This document shows, piece after piece, positions 26,933-36,800 of a stretch of 64,000 bases of DNA (its first letter is position 1; each line of letters starts with the position of its first letter). Position numbers and translations under genes: made by a program. The notes under the pieces were generated by a model that was not told the origin of the DNA, did not search any database, and saw only the letters and a program-made list of their open reading frames with translations. The stretch comes from Streptomyces wedmorensis. GTDB lineage: Bacteria > Actinomycetota > Actinomycetes > Streptomycetales > Streptomycetaceae. The stretch spans positions 1-64,000 of the forward strand of contig NZ_JNWK01000018.1 of NCBI RefSeq assembly GCF_000716445.1, given 5' to 3'.

Positions 26933-27985
26933 ATGACCGAGCCGACGACCGAGCCGATCTACGTACCCGCGCTGCCCGCCCGGCGGAGCGCGCTCGCCGC
27001 GTACGGCGGGCTGACGCCGGACGTCCGCGGGGCCGTCGCGCCGCTCTGGACCGTCCCGCCCCCGGGCCGTGACCCCGACGCCACCGTCCTCGGCGACCAC
27101 CTGCGCCGCGCCCTCGCCGACATCGCACAGGTCCAGGGCGGCCGCCCCGCCTGGGTCGACACCTGCCATGTGGAGGGCGGGCCCCAGGCCTTCGAGGTGG
27201 GCCCGCCGCCACTGCGGCCGGTCACCGGCACCGAGCGCGCGGCGTGGCAACAGGTGGCCTGCGCCGAAGCCGCAGCCGCGGGCGGCAGCGGTCTCGGCGT
27301 CCGGGTCCGCGCGGCCCGGGCGGACGCCGACGAGCGGTGGGTGGAAGGCGTCAGCCGCCTCCTGCACCGGATCGCGTTCGCGCGCTGCCCCCTGGACCTC
27401 CTCCTCGACCTGGGCCGGGTGGTCGACGGCGCCGACCACCCCGCCCTGCACCGGGCGCTCCACGTCCTGGACCTCCTCGTGCCGCTCCACCCCTGGCGAT
27501 CCGTCGTCGTGCTCGCCGGCTCCTTCCCCCGAGTCCACCCCGAGGGGTACGGCTCACCCCTCACCGAGACCGGACGGGCCGACCGGGACCTCCGCGACCT
27601 CCTGCGTCACACCATCGGCGGGCAGCGCCCCCAGCCGCTGTACGGCGACTACGGAGCGCACGACCCGGCGAGCGCCGACCGGGTCTCGGACACGGGGGAC
27701 GACCCCTTCCGCGGGGCACTGCGCTACACCACCACCCGTACGTTCCTCGTGGGCGAGATACGTGCCGACGGTCCCGGCCACCACCTCTCCGTCCGCGCGC
27801 AGGCCCGCGAGATCGTCGACACCGCCGACTTCAGAGGAGCGGCCTACAGCCTGGGCGACCGCTGGCTCCAGGCCTGCGCCGACGGCAGCGGCCCGCCCGG
27901 CACGGGCCACCCGGACGCCTGGATCTGCGCCGGCCACCTCCAGCACCTGACCCACGTCGCCCGCGAACTCCGCCGAAACCCCTGA
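26933..27985 (+). CDS. beta family protein (PF14350-like)
   Basis: A 350-aa soluble protein. The beginning EPIYVPALPARRSALAAYGGLTPDVRGAVAPLWTVPPP and the middle CPLDLLLDLGRV...VLDLLVPLHPWRSVVVLAGSFPRV match the layout of the 'beta family' (phage T4 beta protein-like) proteins found in phages and bacterial accessory regions. No biochemical function is established. ATG 26933 follows TGGGGGGCGCCG. It stands alone, about 175 bp from each neighbour. Similar proteins occur next to defence genes, so an accessory-region role is possible. Confidence 0.62.
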   Translation: MTEPTTEPIYVPALPARRSALAAYGGLTPDVRGAVAPLWTVPPPGRDPDATVLGDHLRRALADIAQVQGGRPAWVDTCHVEGGPQAFEVGPPPLRPVTGTERAAWQQVACAEAAAAGGSGLGVRVRAARADADERWVEGVSRLLHRIAFARCPLDLLLDLGRVVDGADHPALHRALHVLDLLVPLHPWRSVVVLAGSFPRVHPEGYGSPLTETGRADRDLRDLLRHTIGGQRPQPLYGDYGAHDPASADRVSDTGDDPFRGALRYTTTRTFLVGEIRADGPGHHLSVRAQAREIVDTADFRGAAYSLGDRWLQACADGSGPPGTGHPDAWICAGHLQHLTHVARELRRNP

Positions 27986-28148
27986 CCCGCGCCACCCGCG
28001 CCCGCACCACCCACGCCCCGCCCCGTACCGCCCGAGCACCCCGCACCCCCCCGGAACCAAGCCCCGCACCCTCCGCCCGCCGCGCCGACACACCTGGTCG
28101 AGGTGCCTTGCCGCCCGGAAGGACCGGCCCGGAACTACCCTGGGAAGC

Positions 28149-29957
28149 GTGGCCGAGACCGTACTCACCAACACCGGGCTCGACAGGTTCCTCGAACTTC
28201 TCGACGGAACACCCGAGCGCCGGGACCCCGTGTTCACGCGCGCCGCCGAGGCGGTGCTGGGTCTTCTCTCCCTCCGGGGAGCCGACCGGGGCACGGGAGT
28301 GCCCGAACCGACACCCGGACTCGTGCGGCAGTTGCTGATGGAGGACCTGCCGACGTTCGTGTACGCGCCGCCGGGCGAACTCGCGGCGTATCCGGCGGTC
28401 CTGGGGGCGCTCGCGGCGCGGTTCGACGGCGGGCGCGGAGAGCGGGTCGCGACTGTGGTCGCGGAGGCGGCCCCCGACTTCGAGCGGGCCATGAACGACC
28501 CCGGAAACCTCACCTGGCACCGCTGGTACGCCTCGCTGCTGCGCAGTTGCGGTGCCGACCTCGGCGATGCCGAGGACGTACGGCGCAGGCTCGCCGCCCT
28601 GGACGGGGCGCCGCTCCCCGACGGGGTGCACCGGGCGGACCTGATGGGGCGGACGGCGCTGGCGGACGTCCTGCTGGCGGAGGCGCTGACCAGGGCGTAC
28701 GTGAGGGACGCGGAGGCGCCGCCGCCCACGGGGCCGCTGCTCACCGACCACGCCGTCGCGACCGGCATCGGGCAGGTGGCGGCCGCGCTCCAGGACCGGT
28801 GGACCGCCGCCGGGCTCGCCGAGCAGCTCGCCGGACCGTACGCGCGGTTCGCACCGGGACCCGACGCCTTCCCCCACCTCGTGCTCGCCGACGCGCTCCT
28901 CGACGAGCACCTGGACTACTACGGGGACTCCGCCACGCCCGTACCCCCGCCGCCCGCCGTCGAGACCGGGGCGGGTCCCGGTGCGGTCGAGGCGGACGCG
29001 GACGTGCTCATCGCCGCCGTCGAGGAGCTCGCGGAGGAGGAGTTCGAGCCCTACGGGGGCGAGGCTCCGCACCTGTTGTACGTGGTCTACCAGCGCGGGT
29101 GTCTCGCGGAGTCCGTCGCCCGCAAGGCCGCCGAGTACGAGGACTGGGCCGTCGACCCGGCGCTGGAGGACCTGCCCGTGGCGGTGCCGGCGGAGGCGCC
29201 CGCGGAGTACGCGACGCCGCCCGTGCCGGAGCTCGTACGGCTCCTGGGCACGGCGGAGCTGGACGAGGCCGACCGGGCCCGGCTCGAAGGACCGGCCGGG
29301 GAGCTGGCGGCGACCGTCGACCGGCTGGCCGCCACGGGCCTGGTGTTCCGCAGTGGTGACGCCTTCGGGCTGACCCCGCGCGGCGCGGGCGTCGTGCGGT
29401 ACCTGCTCGGGGTCCGCGGGGTCGCCGCGCCCGACGCCGCCCAGGCCGCCGCGTGGAGCGCGCCGGTCGTGGTCGCCGCTGCCGAGGGCTGGTCCGCGGG
29501 CGTCGCCGCGCGCGTGCTTGCCGACTGGCTCCACGCGCGCGGGGACTCCGCCGAGGCCTGGTCGGCCCTGCTCGCCGCCCTCGGTACCGTCCACGCCGGC
29601 ACCGCCGAGGCGGCCGCCGTCCGGGGCCTCTTCGCCGTCCTGGACAGCGCCTCCGCCCCCGCCGACGCCCTGCGCGGAGCCCTCCGCGACCCGGTCATCG
29701 GCGCGTACGCCCTCCAGGCCCTCCGCGACCGCGACGAGCCGGCGGACGCCATCCAGGTGGGGACCTCCGCCCGCGCCCTGTACGTCCTCGACTCACTGCC
29801 CGGCAAGAAGGGCCCCCTGGAGTCCCGCCGCACCGCCTTCGACGAGGCGGCGGCCTCCTGGCCCGGCGGCTCCGCCGCCCTCGTCCGCGCGATGACGGCG
29901 GCCGACCGTCACGAAGCCCAGCGGGTCCTCACCCCCCTCGGCATCACGATGCCCTGA
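28149..29957 (+). CDS. conserved hypothetical protein, 602 aa
   Basis: A large soluble, Ala/acid-rich helical protein with no motif I can name. The C-terminal 200 residues (VVVAAAEGWSAGVAARVLADWLHARGDSAEAWSALLAALG..., then ALRDPVIGAYALQALRDRDEPAD) read like HEAT/TPR-type helical hairpins. The part around residues 370-440 (LVRLLGTAELDEADRARLEGPAGELAATVDRLAATGLVFRSGDAFGLTPRGAGVVRYLL) resembles a winged-helix segment. GTG 28149 follows GGGAAGC. It converges on the GDSL esterase gene with a 36-bp gap. Probably an actinomycete-specific protein. Confidence 0.72.
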   Translation: MAETVLTNTGLDRFLELLDGTPERRDPVFTRAAEAVLGLLSLRGADRGTGVPEPTPGLVRQLLMEDLPTFVYAPPGELAAYPAVLGALAARFDGGRGERVATVVAEAAPDFERAMNDPGNLTWHRWYASLLRSCGADLGDAEDVRRRLAALDGAPLPDGVHRADLMGRTALADVLLAEALTRAYVRDAEAPPPTGPLLTDHAVATGIGQVAAALQDRWTAAGLAEQLAGPYARFAPGPDAFPHLVLADALLDEHLDYYGDSATPVPPPPAVETGAGPGAVEADADVLIAAVEELAEEEFEPYGGEAPHLLYVVYQRGCLAESVARKAAEYEDWAVDPALEDLPVAVPAEAPAEYATPPVPELVRLLGTAELDEADRARLEGPAGELAATVDRLAATGLVFRSGDAFGLTPRGAGVVRYLLGVRGVAAPDAAQAAAWSAPVVVAAAEGWSAGVAARVLADWLHARGDSAEAWSALLAALGTVHAGTAEAAAVRGLFAVLDSASAPADALRGALRDPVIGAYALQALRDRDEPADAIQVGTSARALYVLDSLPGKKGPLESRRTAFDEAAASWPGGSAALVRAMTAADRHEAQRVLTPLGITMP

Positions 29958-29993
29958 ACCGGGCCCCCGCAGGCGCCCGGCACCTCCGGGGCC

Positions 29994-31139
29994 TCAGCCG
30001 GTCGTGAGGTACATGCCCGAGGCTCCCGATCCGGCGGTGTTCCGGCAGCTCCGGTTCCCCGCCGGGACGGCGTGGATGAGCGCGAGGCAGCGGCCGAGGG
30101 CCTGCTGGCCGTAGGCGTTGGGGTGCATCGACTCCTGGACGAGTCCCTGGGTGCTCTGGCTGTCGATCCAGCGCGCCCACTCGCTCGTGGTCGCGGAGGC
30201 GGGCACCGTGGAGCTCACCTGCTTGCTGGCCTTCGCGCACACCTCACGCCCCTGCAGGGCGTCCCGCAGGTCCATGAACTGCACGCCCTTCGCCGCGGCG
30301 ACGCCCTTCAGCCGGTTGGCGAGCTGGGGGACCAGGGAGTCCCGCGCCCAGTCGGAGTCGGCGTTCCAGAAGGGGCAGCCGCCGGTGTTGGTACGCGTCC
30401 AGCCGCTTTCGCCGTACCGGTTGTCGGCGGCGCGGGGGATGGGCGAGGGGTACGACTGGAGGACGATCCGGTAGTCGGACGCGGCGTATCCGGCGGCGGT
30501 CATGACCGCCCGGATCTCGTCGACGGACGTGGCGACGTCCGCCATCACGCCGTCGATCTTCGCGTCGACCTCGGCCTGCTGGTCGTCGTGGCAGTACGAG
30601 TACCAGACGATGTAGTCCTTCGCGCAGGTGGCGATGATGTCGGCGAAGCCGAGGTCGTTGCCGCCGATGGAGAGCGCGATGAGCTCCACGTCGTTCGCGG
30701 CGGCCACCGCCGCGAGCTGGTCCGCCTGCGGGGACTCGCCCTTGTAGGCCTGGCCGCCCTGGGAGGCGCGGATGACGTTCTTCGTGGTCGCCCCGGAGCA
30801 GGCGAGGTTGATCAGGGAGCTCGCGACCGGTCCGGCGCTCTTCACCTCGGCGGTGTCCGAGCGGTGACAGCCGCCGGCGGTGGACCCGTACACCCGGGAC
30901 GGGTCGTATCCGCTTCCGGTCCAGGCCCGGTCGGTGCCGTTGCGGCTGCCGGAGTTGGTGAGGCTGTTGCCCAGCCACCGGCCGGCCTCTCCGGAGATGT
31001 AGCTGTCGCCCATGGCGACGACGGCGGTGGGGCCGCTGCCGTTGGACGCCTGGGCGGACGGGGCGGCGACGGAGGCGAGCCCGGCGGCGGTACACAGTGC
31101 CAGGAGTGCGCGCAGCGCACGGTGGGGGGACGAAGGCAT
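29994..31139 (-). CDS. secreted SGNH/GDSL esterase or lipase
   Basis: A 381-aa exported hydrolase. The signal peptide MPSSPHRALRALLALCTAAGLASVAAPSAQAS is followed by the block I nucleophile motif VVAMGDSYISGEAGRW, the block III motif ALSIGGNDLGFADII and the block V Ser/Asp-His motif MHPNAYGQQALGRCL. It is cysteine-rich (at least six after the signal), which suggests disulphides. This fits Streptomyces secreted GDSL lipases related to SCO lipase and phospholipase types. ATG 31139 has AGGAGCACAGCC upstream. The ester substrate is unknown. Confidence 0.9.
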   Translation of the reverse strand: MPSSPHRALRALLALCTAAGLASVAAPSAQASNGSGPTAVVAMGDSYISGEAGRWLGNSLTNSGSRNGTDRAWTGSGYDPSRVYGSTAGGCHRSDTAEVKSAGPVASSLINLACSGATTKNVIRASQGGQAYKGESPQADQLAAVAAANDVELIALSIGGNDLGFADIIATCAKDYIVWYSYCHDDQQAEVDAKIDGVMADVATSVDEIRAVMTAAGYAASDYRIVLQSYPSPIPRAADNRYGESGWTRTNTGGCPFWNADSDWARDSLVPQLANRLKGVAAAKGVQFMDLRDALQGREVCAKASKQVSSTVPASATTSEWARWIDSQSTQGLVQESMHPNAYGQQALGRCLALIHAVPAGNRSCRNTAGSGASGMYLTTG

Positions 31140-31288
31140 GGCTGTGCTCCTGCGGTACGCAGTGATGTGGGGGACAGCCGCCGGCGCCGGTGACATGGCG
31201 GAATCTGACACGCCCCGGCTTATTACCGCTAGGTAGCTGCATATCTCGGTTCCGTCACGTCCCCTGTCCCCCACCAGGCCCCACACCA

Positions 31289-31331
31289 AAGCCCCACCCC
31301 CGGAGCTGTGCGTTCACCGGGGGTGGGGCTT
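31289..31331 (-). terminator. terminator of the DUF2075 gene
   Basis: A perfect 15-bp stem (AAGCCCCACCCCCGG with its complement) and a 13-base loop are followed on the minus strand by TTTGG. It lies between two minus-strand genes. Confidence 0.7.
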
Positions 31332-31339
31332 GTGGCGCG

Positions 31340-31365
31340 GCGAGCAGGTCATATGACCTGCTCGC
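31340..31365. repeat. perfect 26-bp palindrome
   Basis: The half-site GCGAGCAGGTCAT is followed immediately by its exact complement, with no spacer. It lies 31 bp beyond the DUF2075 stop and 8 bp from a separate terminator hairpin. A loopless palindrome folds poorly as a terminator, so it could instead be a protein-binding or recombination site. It marks the left edge of the defence island. Confidence 0.7.
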
Positions 31366-31396
31366 TTCTGTTTCGCGAACTGTCCTGCGGCAGTCC

Positions 31397-33253
31397 TCAG
31401 CCGGAGACGAGCTCGCGCAGCTTCTGTCTGGTCTGCTCATCCGTGGAGTAGATCACTGTCCCGATCATGCCGCGTGTCAGTAGGACTTTGTACGTGTTGC
31501 GGACGAGGCGGTCGATCTCGTCGTCAGGGGTCGACCGGCTGAAGACAGGGTCCTTCGACTGCGCCCGGTCCGTCACCCACGTCCCGTCCCGCCAGACGAG
31601 GTCGGGACCGAGTATGACCCCGCTCCAGTCGTACTCGAACCCCTGTGCCGTGTAGACGCAGCCGACCTGACCGAAGCCGGCGGGGTCGGTGGCCCAGAGC
31701 GCCGACGGCGGCGCGCCGGCGACCGCGCGATCGCCGAAGACGTTCCACGGACGGGCCCAGTCGCCGATCACGACGTCGGCGGGGAGCGCCTGACCCGGGG
31801 AGGTCTCCTTCGTCCACTTCCAGCAGTACCCGGCCGACATGCGCGCGCTGTGGCCCTGAGCCCGCTTGCTGTCGAGAAAGGCCTCCATCTCGTCGGGGGT
31901 CTCGGCCACCCTGAGCTCCATCTTGTCGTCCGGGTCCCACGTCACTGGGTCGCCAGGCGACAGCCCGAGGAGGCGCAGCACCCAGCGGAGGTAGGCGGCG
32001 CTGCCGCCGCACCGGAACTGACTGTCGAGGGAGACGACCGTGCAGTCGAGGCCCTTGGTCGCGGCGGCCGCCCGGATCTGGTCGACGTTGCCCATCTCGC
32101 CCGGCCGTACGATCTGGTGCTCGTCGAGGAGGAAGACCGGAACGCGTGCGGCGTCGATGAGTTCTTCCACCTGCGGTCGGTCACTGCGCCGGCTCGCCGG
32201 GGTGTATCGATTCGCCGATGTCCTGCGCATGCGATGGGCTTCGTCGCAGAGGATGACGTCGAGCGCGTTCTTCTCGGCGGTCATGAAACTGTTGAAGTAC
32301 TTGAAGAGGTCCTGCACCTCACGCTTGCGTGCCCCAGCCACCTTGCGCATCGTCTTCGTGAAGGACTGGGATCCCGTCGCGTGGAGAGTCGGCCGCCCCT
32401 GTCGGTACAGCTCACCCAGCAGCGAGAGGGCGATGACGCTCTTGCCCGTTCCGGGACCGCCGGTGACCACGACGACGTTCTTGCGGTCCGCCTGGGCGGC
32501 ATGGCGAACCGCGCGCATCACGGTCTCGTAGGCAACGCGCTGTTCGTCCAGAAGTACGAACTGCTCCCTTTCGCGCACCTCTTGGGCGGCGACGGCCATG
32601 AGTGTCTTCGAGGGGGCGGTCTTGCCGGCCAGCAGCTCGTCGGCGGCAACAGCACCACTCGTGGGTGCGAGCCGTGACTGGAGGAAGGCGATGAAGGCGC
32701 CCCGGCGCTGCTCGCTGTACAGCCTCCCCCGCTCGGATTCGCCGACCTCGTAGAGTCCTGCGATGCCGAAATCCGTGGCGTTGTGCAGGTAGGCTGCTCC
32801 CGCGATTCGCTCGGGTTTCTCCGCCAGGGCTCCGTTGAAGGAGGCGAGGTAGTCGCAGTAACCCCGCACCTGTGCGATGGGGTTGAGCACCGGCCGGGTG
32901 TAGGCGTCGACCCGACACAACAGCGGCTCCCCGTCCTCCGGTGCCGCCTGACTCCATTGCTTGAGTTCTATGACGACATAGGACGGTTCCCCGGATCCCG
33001 GGTGAACGCCGGCCAGCACCGCGTCGGCGCGCTTACTGGTCAGCGGCAGCCCGTACTCCAGGAGCACGGTCACTTCCTGAAGTCCCGCTTCGACCAGCAC
33101 GCTCATCAGGGCGGGCAGGCTGCGTTCCCACGACTTGACCTCAGCCGCGTTCGGTTTGTGTCCGTGATCGTGCGTGAACTGTTCCGCCAGTCGCTGGGAC
33201 AGCATGCCGTTCAGTCCCTGAGCTGCGGCGTTGGCGACGGAATCACGAATCAA
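31397..33253 (-). CDS. DUF2075-type ATPase/helicase-like protein, putative defence gene
   Basis: About 618 aa. The N-terminal ~230 residues look nuclease-like: RADAVLAGV...YVVIELKQW, a PD-(D/E)XK-type D...ExK pattern. The P-loop VVVTGGPGTGKSVIALSLLGEL (G265) follows, then Walker B VILCDEAHRM and later superfamily-1-like motifs (LLDEHQIVRPGE, VVSLDSQFRCGG, VYTAQGFEYDWSGVILG, NTYKVLLTRGM). This is the DUF2075/Schlafen-group helicase architecture. There is no good ATG; TTG 33253 has GGGAG at eight bases, and an ATG at 33442 would add 63 non-family residues. It diverges from pglW, so it may belong to the same defence island. Confidence 0.78.
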   Translation of the reverse strand: MIRDSVANAAAQGLNGMLSQRLAEQFTHDHGHKPNAAEVKSWERSLPALMSVLVEAGLQEVTVLLEYGLPLTSKRADAVLAGVHPGSGEPSYVVIELKQWSQAAPEDGEPLLCRVDAYTRPVLNPIAQVRGYCDYLASFNGALAEKPERIAGAAYLHNATDFGIAGLYEVGESERGRLYSEQRRGAFIAFLQSRLAPTSGAVAADELLAGKTAPSKTLMAVAAQEVREREQFVLLDEQRVAYETVMRAVRHAAQADRKNVVVVTGGPGTGKSVIALSLLGELYRQGRPTLHATGSQSFTKTMRKVAGARKREVQDLFKYFNSFMTAEKNALDVILCDEAHRMRRTSANRYTPASRRSDRPQVEELIDAARVPVFLLDEHQIVRPGEMGNVDQIRAAAATKGLDCTVVSLDSQFRCGGSAAYLRWVLRLLGLSPGDPVTWDPDDKMELRVAETPDEMEAFLDSKRAQGHSARMSAGYCWKWTKETSPGQALPADVVIGDWARPWNVFGDRAVAGAPPSALWATDPAGFGQVGCVYTAQGFEYDWSGVILGPDLVWRDGTWVTDRAQSKDPVFSRSTPDDEIDRLVRNTYKVLLTRGMIGTVIYSTDEQTRQKLRELVSG

Positions 33254-33801
33254 GGTGTGGGCTCCCAAGTACGGCGATAAGGAAACGGGGTGCGAGGACG
33301 CGCACGGGGGCGTCCGGGACTCCGCGGACGGTCGGGGTGTCGGCCAGGACTGTCGTGGTGCGGTTCTCCACGAGGGCTCGCGCCCTTGAATCGGAGTGCT
33401 GGAATCCAGGCGGAAGCGAATCGTTTCTCTGTATTCGGGCACGGGGCCGGCAGCGCTCTGGCCGATGCGGGCGACGTTTCAGGCGCGAGGGGCGCCGTGC
33501 GGCGCTGTGCCCTCATGGGTGCGGCCCTGCAGGCAGCAGGGGCGGGACGAGACAGGCCCCGGGGTGTGAGCGGCTACGGCTCGACGTGCAGGCATGCGTG
33601 CTCTCCCTACGGTGGGGGCGTGGTCCGACTTCGACAGCCCGGCGGGTTCCGTAAATAGCCCGGGATGCTAGCACGCCCTGTAATGTCCATGGCCATAGGC
33701 TTGTGGGGAGTGAGCCGCTCGCGAAGCGGCTGCCTCGGGTAAGGTCGGTGACCTGCAGCCTTGCGCCTCATGGCGTACTGAATCACCGCGGAGGTCGGAC
33801 C
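33254..33801. other. 548-bp divergent intergenic region before pglW
   Basis: No gene is supported. The half near pglW is less GC-rich in places (for example the run TTCCGTAAATAGCC at 33648-33661 and TAATGTCC at 33681). It has a hairpin AGCCGCT-CGCGA-AGCGGCT at 33713-33731. Promoters for both DUF2075 and pglW should lie here, but no clear -35/-10 pair stands out. Confidence 0.5.
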
Positions 33802-36800
33802 GTGACGGCAGCTGGTACGCCGGCGACGCCCAAGCCAGGGATGCCGCGCAAGGAGCGTTGGTTCCAGCCCCGCCGGTCCGCTCACACCTGGGAACAGGAA
33901 GGGCTCGACCACATCCGGCAGTTGATGCCGTCGGCCGAGCCGTATCGAGCCTGGGCCACGTTCTCCTTCACCGCAGCCTCCGGGCGCACCAACGAGTGCG
34001 ACCTCTTCATCGCCGTCCCCGGAGGCCTCTATCTCCTCGAGCTCAAGGGACACCCCGGCCGCGTCGTCAATCATGGAGACACCTGGCAGTTTCATGCAGA
34101 CCGGGTGCGCACCCTCAAGAATCCTCTGCATCTGACCGATCTCAAATGCAAAGAGCTGAAGGGGCAGTTGGAGCGGGCGGCTCGGTCGATGGGAGTCGAC
34201 CCGCGGCGCGTCCCCTTCATCAAACCCGCAGTCTTCCTCCACGACTCCGGGCTGGTCGGCGGACTTGACGAGTTCCAGCGGATCAACGTCTACGGCCGCA
34301 ACGACGGTGCGAGCGGCCTGGGCAGAATCTGGGACGACCTGCTCGGCAAGCCGCCGGAGCGGGAGAGCTGGCGCATCACCCCGCAGTCCTCGCAACTGCT
34401 CGAGCAGCTGATGCAGAAGATCGGCATCAGCCACTCCACCGCCCATTTGCGTTTCGGTGACGACTGGAAACTCGAGCCGAGCGTGCTCGACGCCGGTCCC
34501 GGCTGGGAGGACCGTCTCGCGGTCCGCGTCGACGGCCTTGTCCAAGAGGAGGGTCGGGTCCGGATATACCTCGTCGAGCAGATGGCCGGCGAGGCCGCCC
34601 GGCGGGCCGCGGATCGAGCTGCCCGCCGCGAGTACCAGGTACTGCAGGGCATTACCCACCGAGGCATCGCCCAGGCTGCCCAGATTCATCAGCATCAAGG
34701 CGGTCCGGCGATTCTTTTTCGCCATCGCCATTCGGATCTGCGGCTCGACGCCTACCTGGCGGCATACGGCGGCAAGCTCACACCCGAGGTCCGACTCGAC
34801 CTCGTGCGCCAGCTGGCCGAGGCCCTCCGCTACGCGCACAATCGGTCGCTCTATCATCGGGCCCTGTCAGCCCGATCGGTGTACGTCTCGGCCAAGGAAG
34901 ACGGCTCCGCTCCGGCCGTACGCATCACCGACTGGCAGACCGCCGCACGTGACTTCGAGACCACGTCGATGCGTTCGATCGGAGACACGTCGCTCGACGG
35001 AGGGCTGATCGAGGACTCCGCCCAGGTCTACCTGGCCCCGGAAACAGACCAGGAGTTCGCCGACCCTGTCGATCTCGACCTCTTCGGGCTCGGCGCCGTC
35101 TCCTACCTGATCCTCACGGGGGAGGCGCCTGCCCCTCAGCGCAGTGCCCTGATCGAAAGGCTGTCAGCCGAGGGCGGACTGCACCCGTACGCCGTGGCCG
35201 ACGGACTCTCGGACAGTCTTGACGACCTGATCTACCGGGCCACCCGCGCCGAGGTCGTGGACCGGCTGCCCGGAGCCGACCGCTTTCTCGACCTCCTCGA
35301 CGAGGCTGAGCAACAGGCCGCGACCCCGGACCAGCCCGCGACGGTGGAGACCGATCCGCTGACGGCACTCCCCGGCCAGCCCGTGGACGAGGTCTGGACG
35401 GTCAAGCGGGTCCTCGGGACCGGCGCCACCGCACGGGCACTGCTGGTCGAGCGAGTGGTCGAGGAGCCTGTCGGGCCCGATGACAAGACCGTCGTCGTGG
35501 AGCGGGTCTTCAAGGTCGCGCTCGACCAGGACAAGGACGCACGGCTTTACGCGGAGGCGACCGCCCTCAAGACGGTGGGCGGGGGTCGGATCATCCGGCT
35601 GCTCGAGGAGCCGAGGGAGATCGCCGGCCATACCGTTCTGGAACTCGAGTACGCGGGGGAGACCTCCCTGGGCGCGCGACTGCGCGGCGAAGGGCGTCTC
35701 ACCTACGATCAGTTGGAGCGGTACGGCAACGACCTGTTCATCGCGCTCGACCAGCTTGCCGCCAAGGGCGTGCGGCACCGCGACATCAAGCCGGACAACC
35801 TGGGGCTGCACAAGCGTGACGACGGCTCGTGGGAGCTGCTGCTGTTCGACTTCTCGCTGGCCGACGCGTCCGAACGAGACATCACCGCCGGAACACGCGG
35901 TTACCTCGACCCGTTCCTCGGCAGCGCGCGCCGCTCGCTCTACGACGACCACGCCGAGCGGTACGCGGCCGCCGTGACGCTGCACGAGATGGCTTCCGGC
36001 GAGCGGCCCGTGTGGGGAGACGGTCAGAGCGATCCTCGAGTGAGCGAGGACGTGGAACTGTTCGTCGCCGCCGAGCTGTTCGAGCCCGGGCTTCGTGACG
36101 GGCTCACCGCGTTCTTCCATCGCGCGCTGCACCGTGACGTCGACCGACGCTTCGACACGTTCAAGCAGATGGAGGACGCCTGGCGGCAGATCTTCCGTAC
36201 CGCCGACTCCGCGAAGCCGGTCACCACTCCTGCCACCGTGGGCGCCCTGACGGCGACCACGGAGGAAGCACGCGAGACCGCGGCGGCGGCGGCAGAGCCG
36301 ACCACGGCCCTGGACGCGGCCGGGCTCTCCCCGCGAGCCGTCTCCGTCGCCAACGGTCTGGGCGCGGTGACGGTCGGCGAACTCCTCGACGTGCCCCCGC
36401 ACACCATCGCCCGCGCGCGAGGTGCGGGCACACTCGTGCGCAGGGAACTGAACCGGCGCCACAAGCAGTGGACCGCGATGCTCAAGCGCCCGACCGTGAC
36501 CTCGGAGCGCCCCGCAACTGCGCTGGAGACAGCCCTTTCCGATGCTCTGGCATCCACGCCGCAGGACGAGGCGCGGCTGATCGCCAACGAGTCGGTCGAC
36601 TCTCTGGCCGCCAGACTCGCTCCGGGCCCCGCACGGAAGGGCAACCTGCGCCCCGACGTCGTACGCCTGACTCTGGGGCTGCCTCGCACCAAGGAGGAGG
36701 GAGGCGACCTCTCTCCCCTCGGTTCCTGGCCGCCGCAGACGCTGATCGCCAAGCACCTCGGCAGCAGCCAGCCCACCGTGTCCCGGCACCATGTCGCGGC

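Noticed and set aside
33703..33801. Upstream extension of pglW to an earlier start
   Set aside because: The added residues are not family-like and GTG 33802 has a strong GGAGG at correct spacing.
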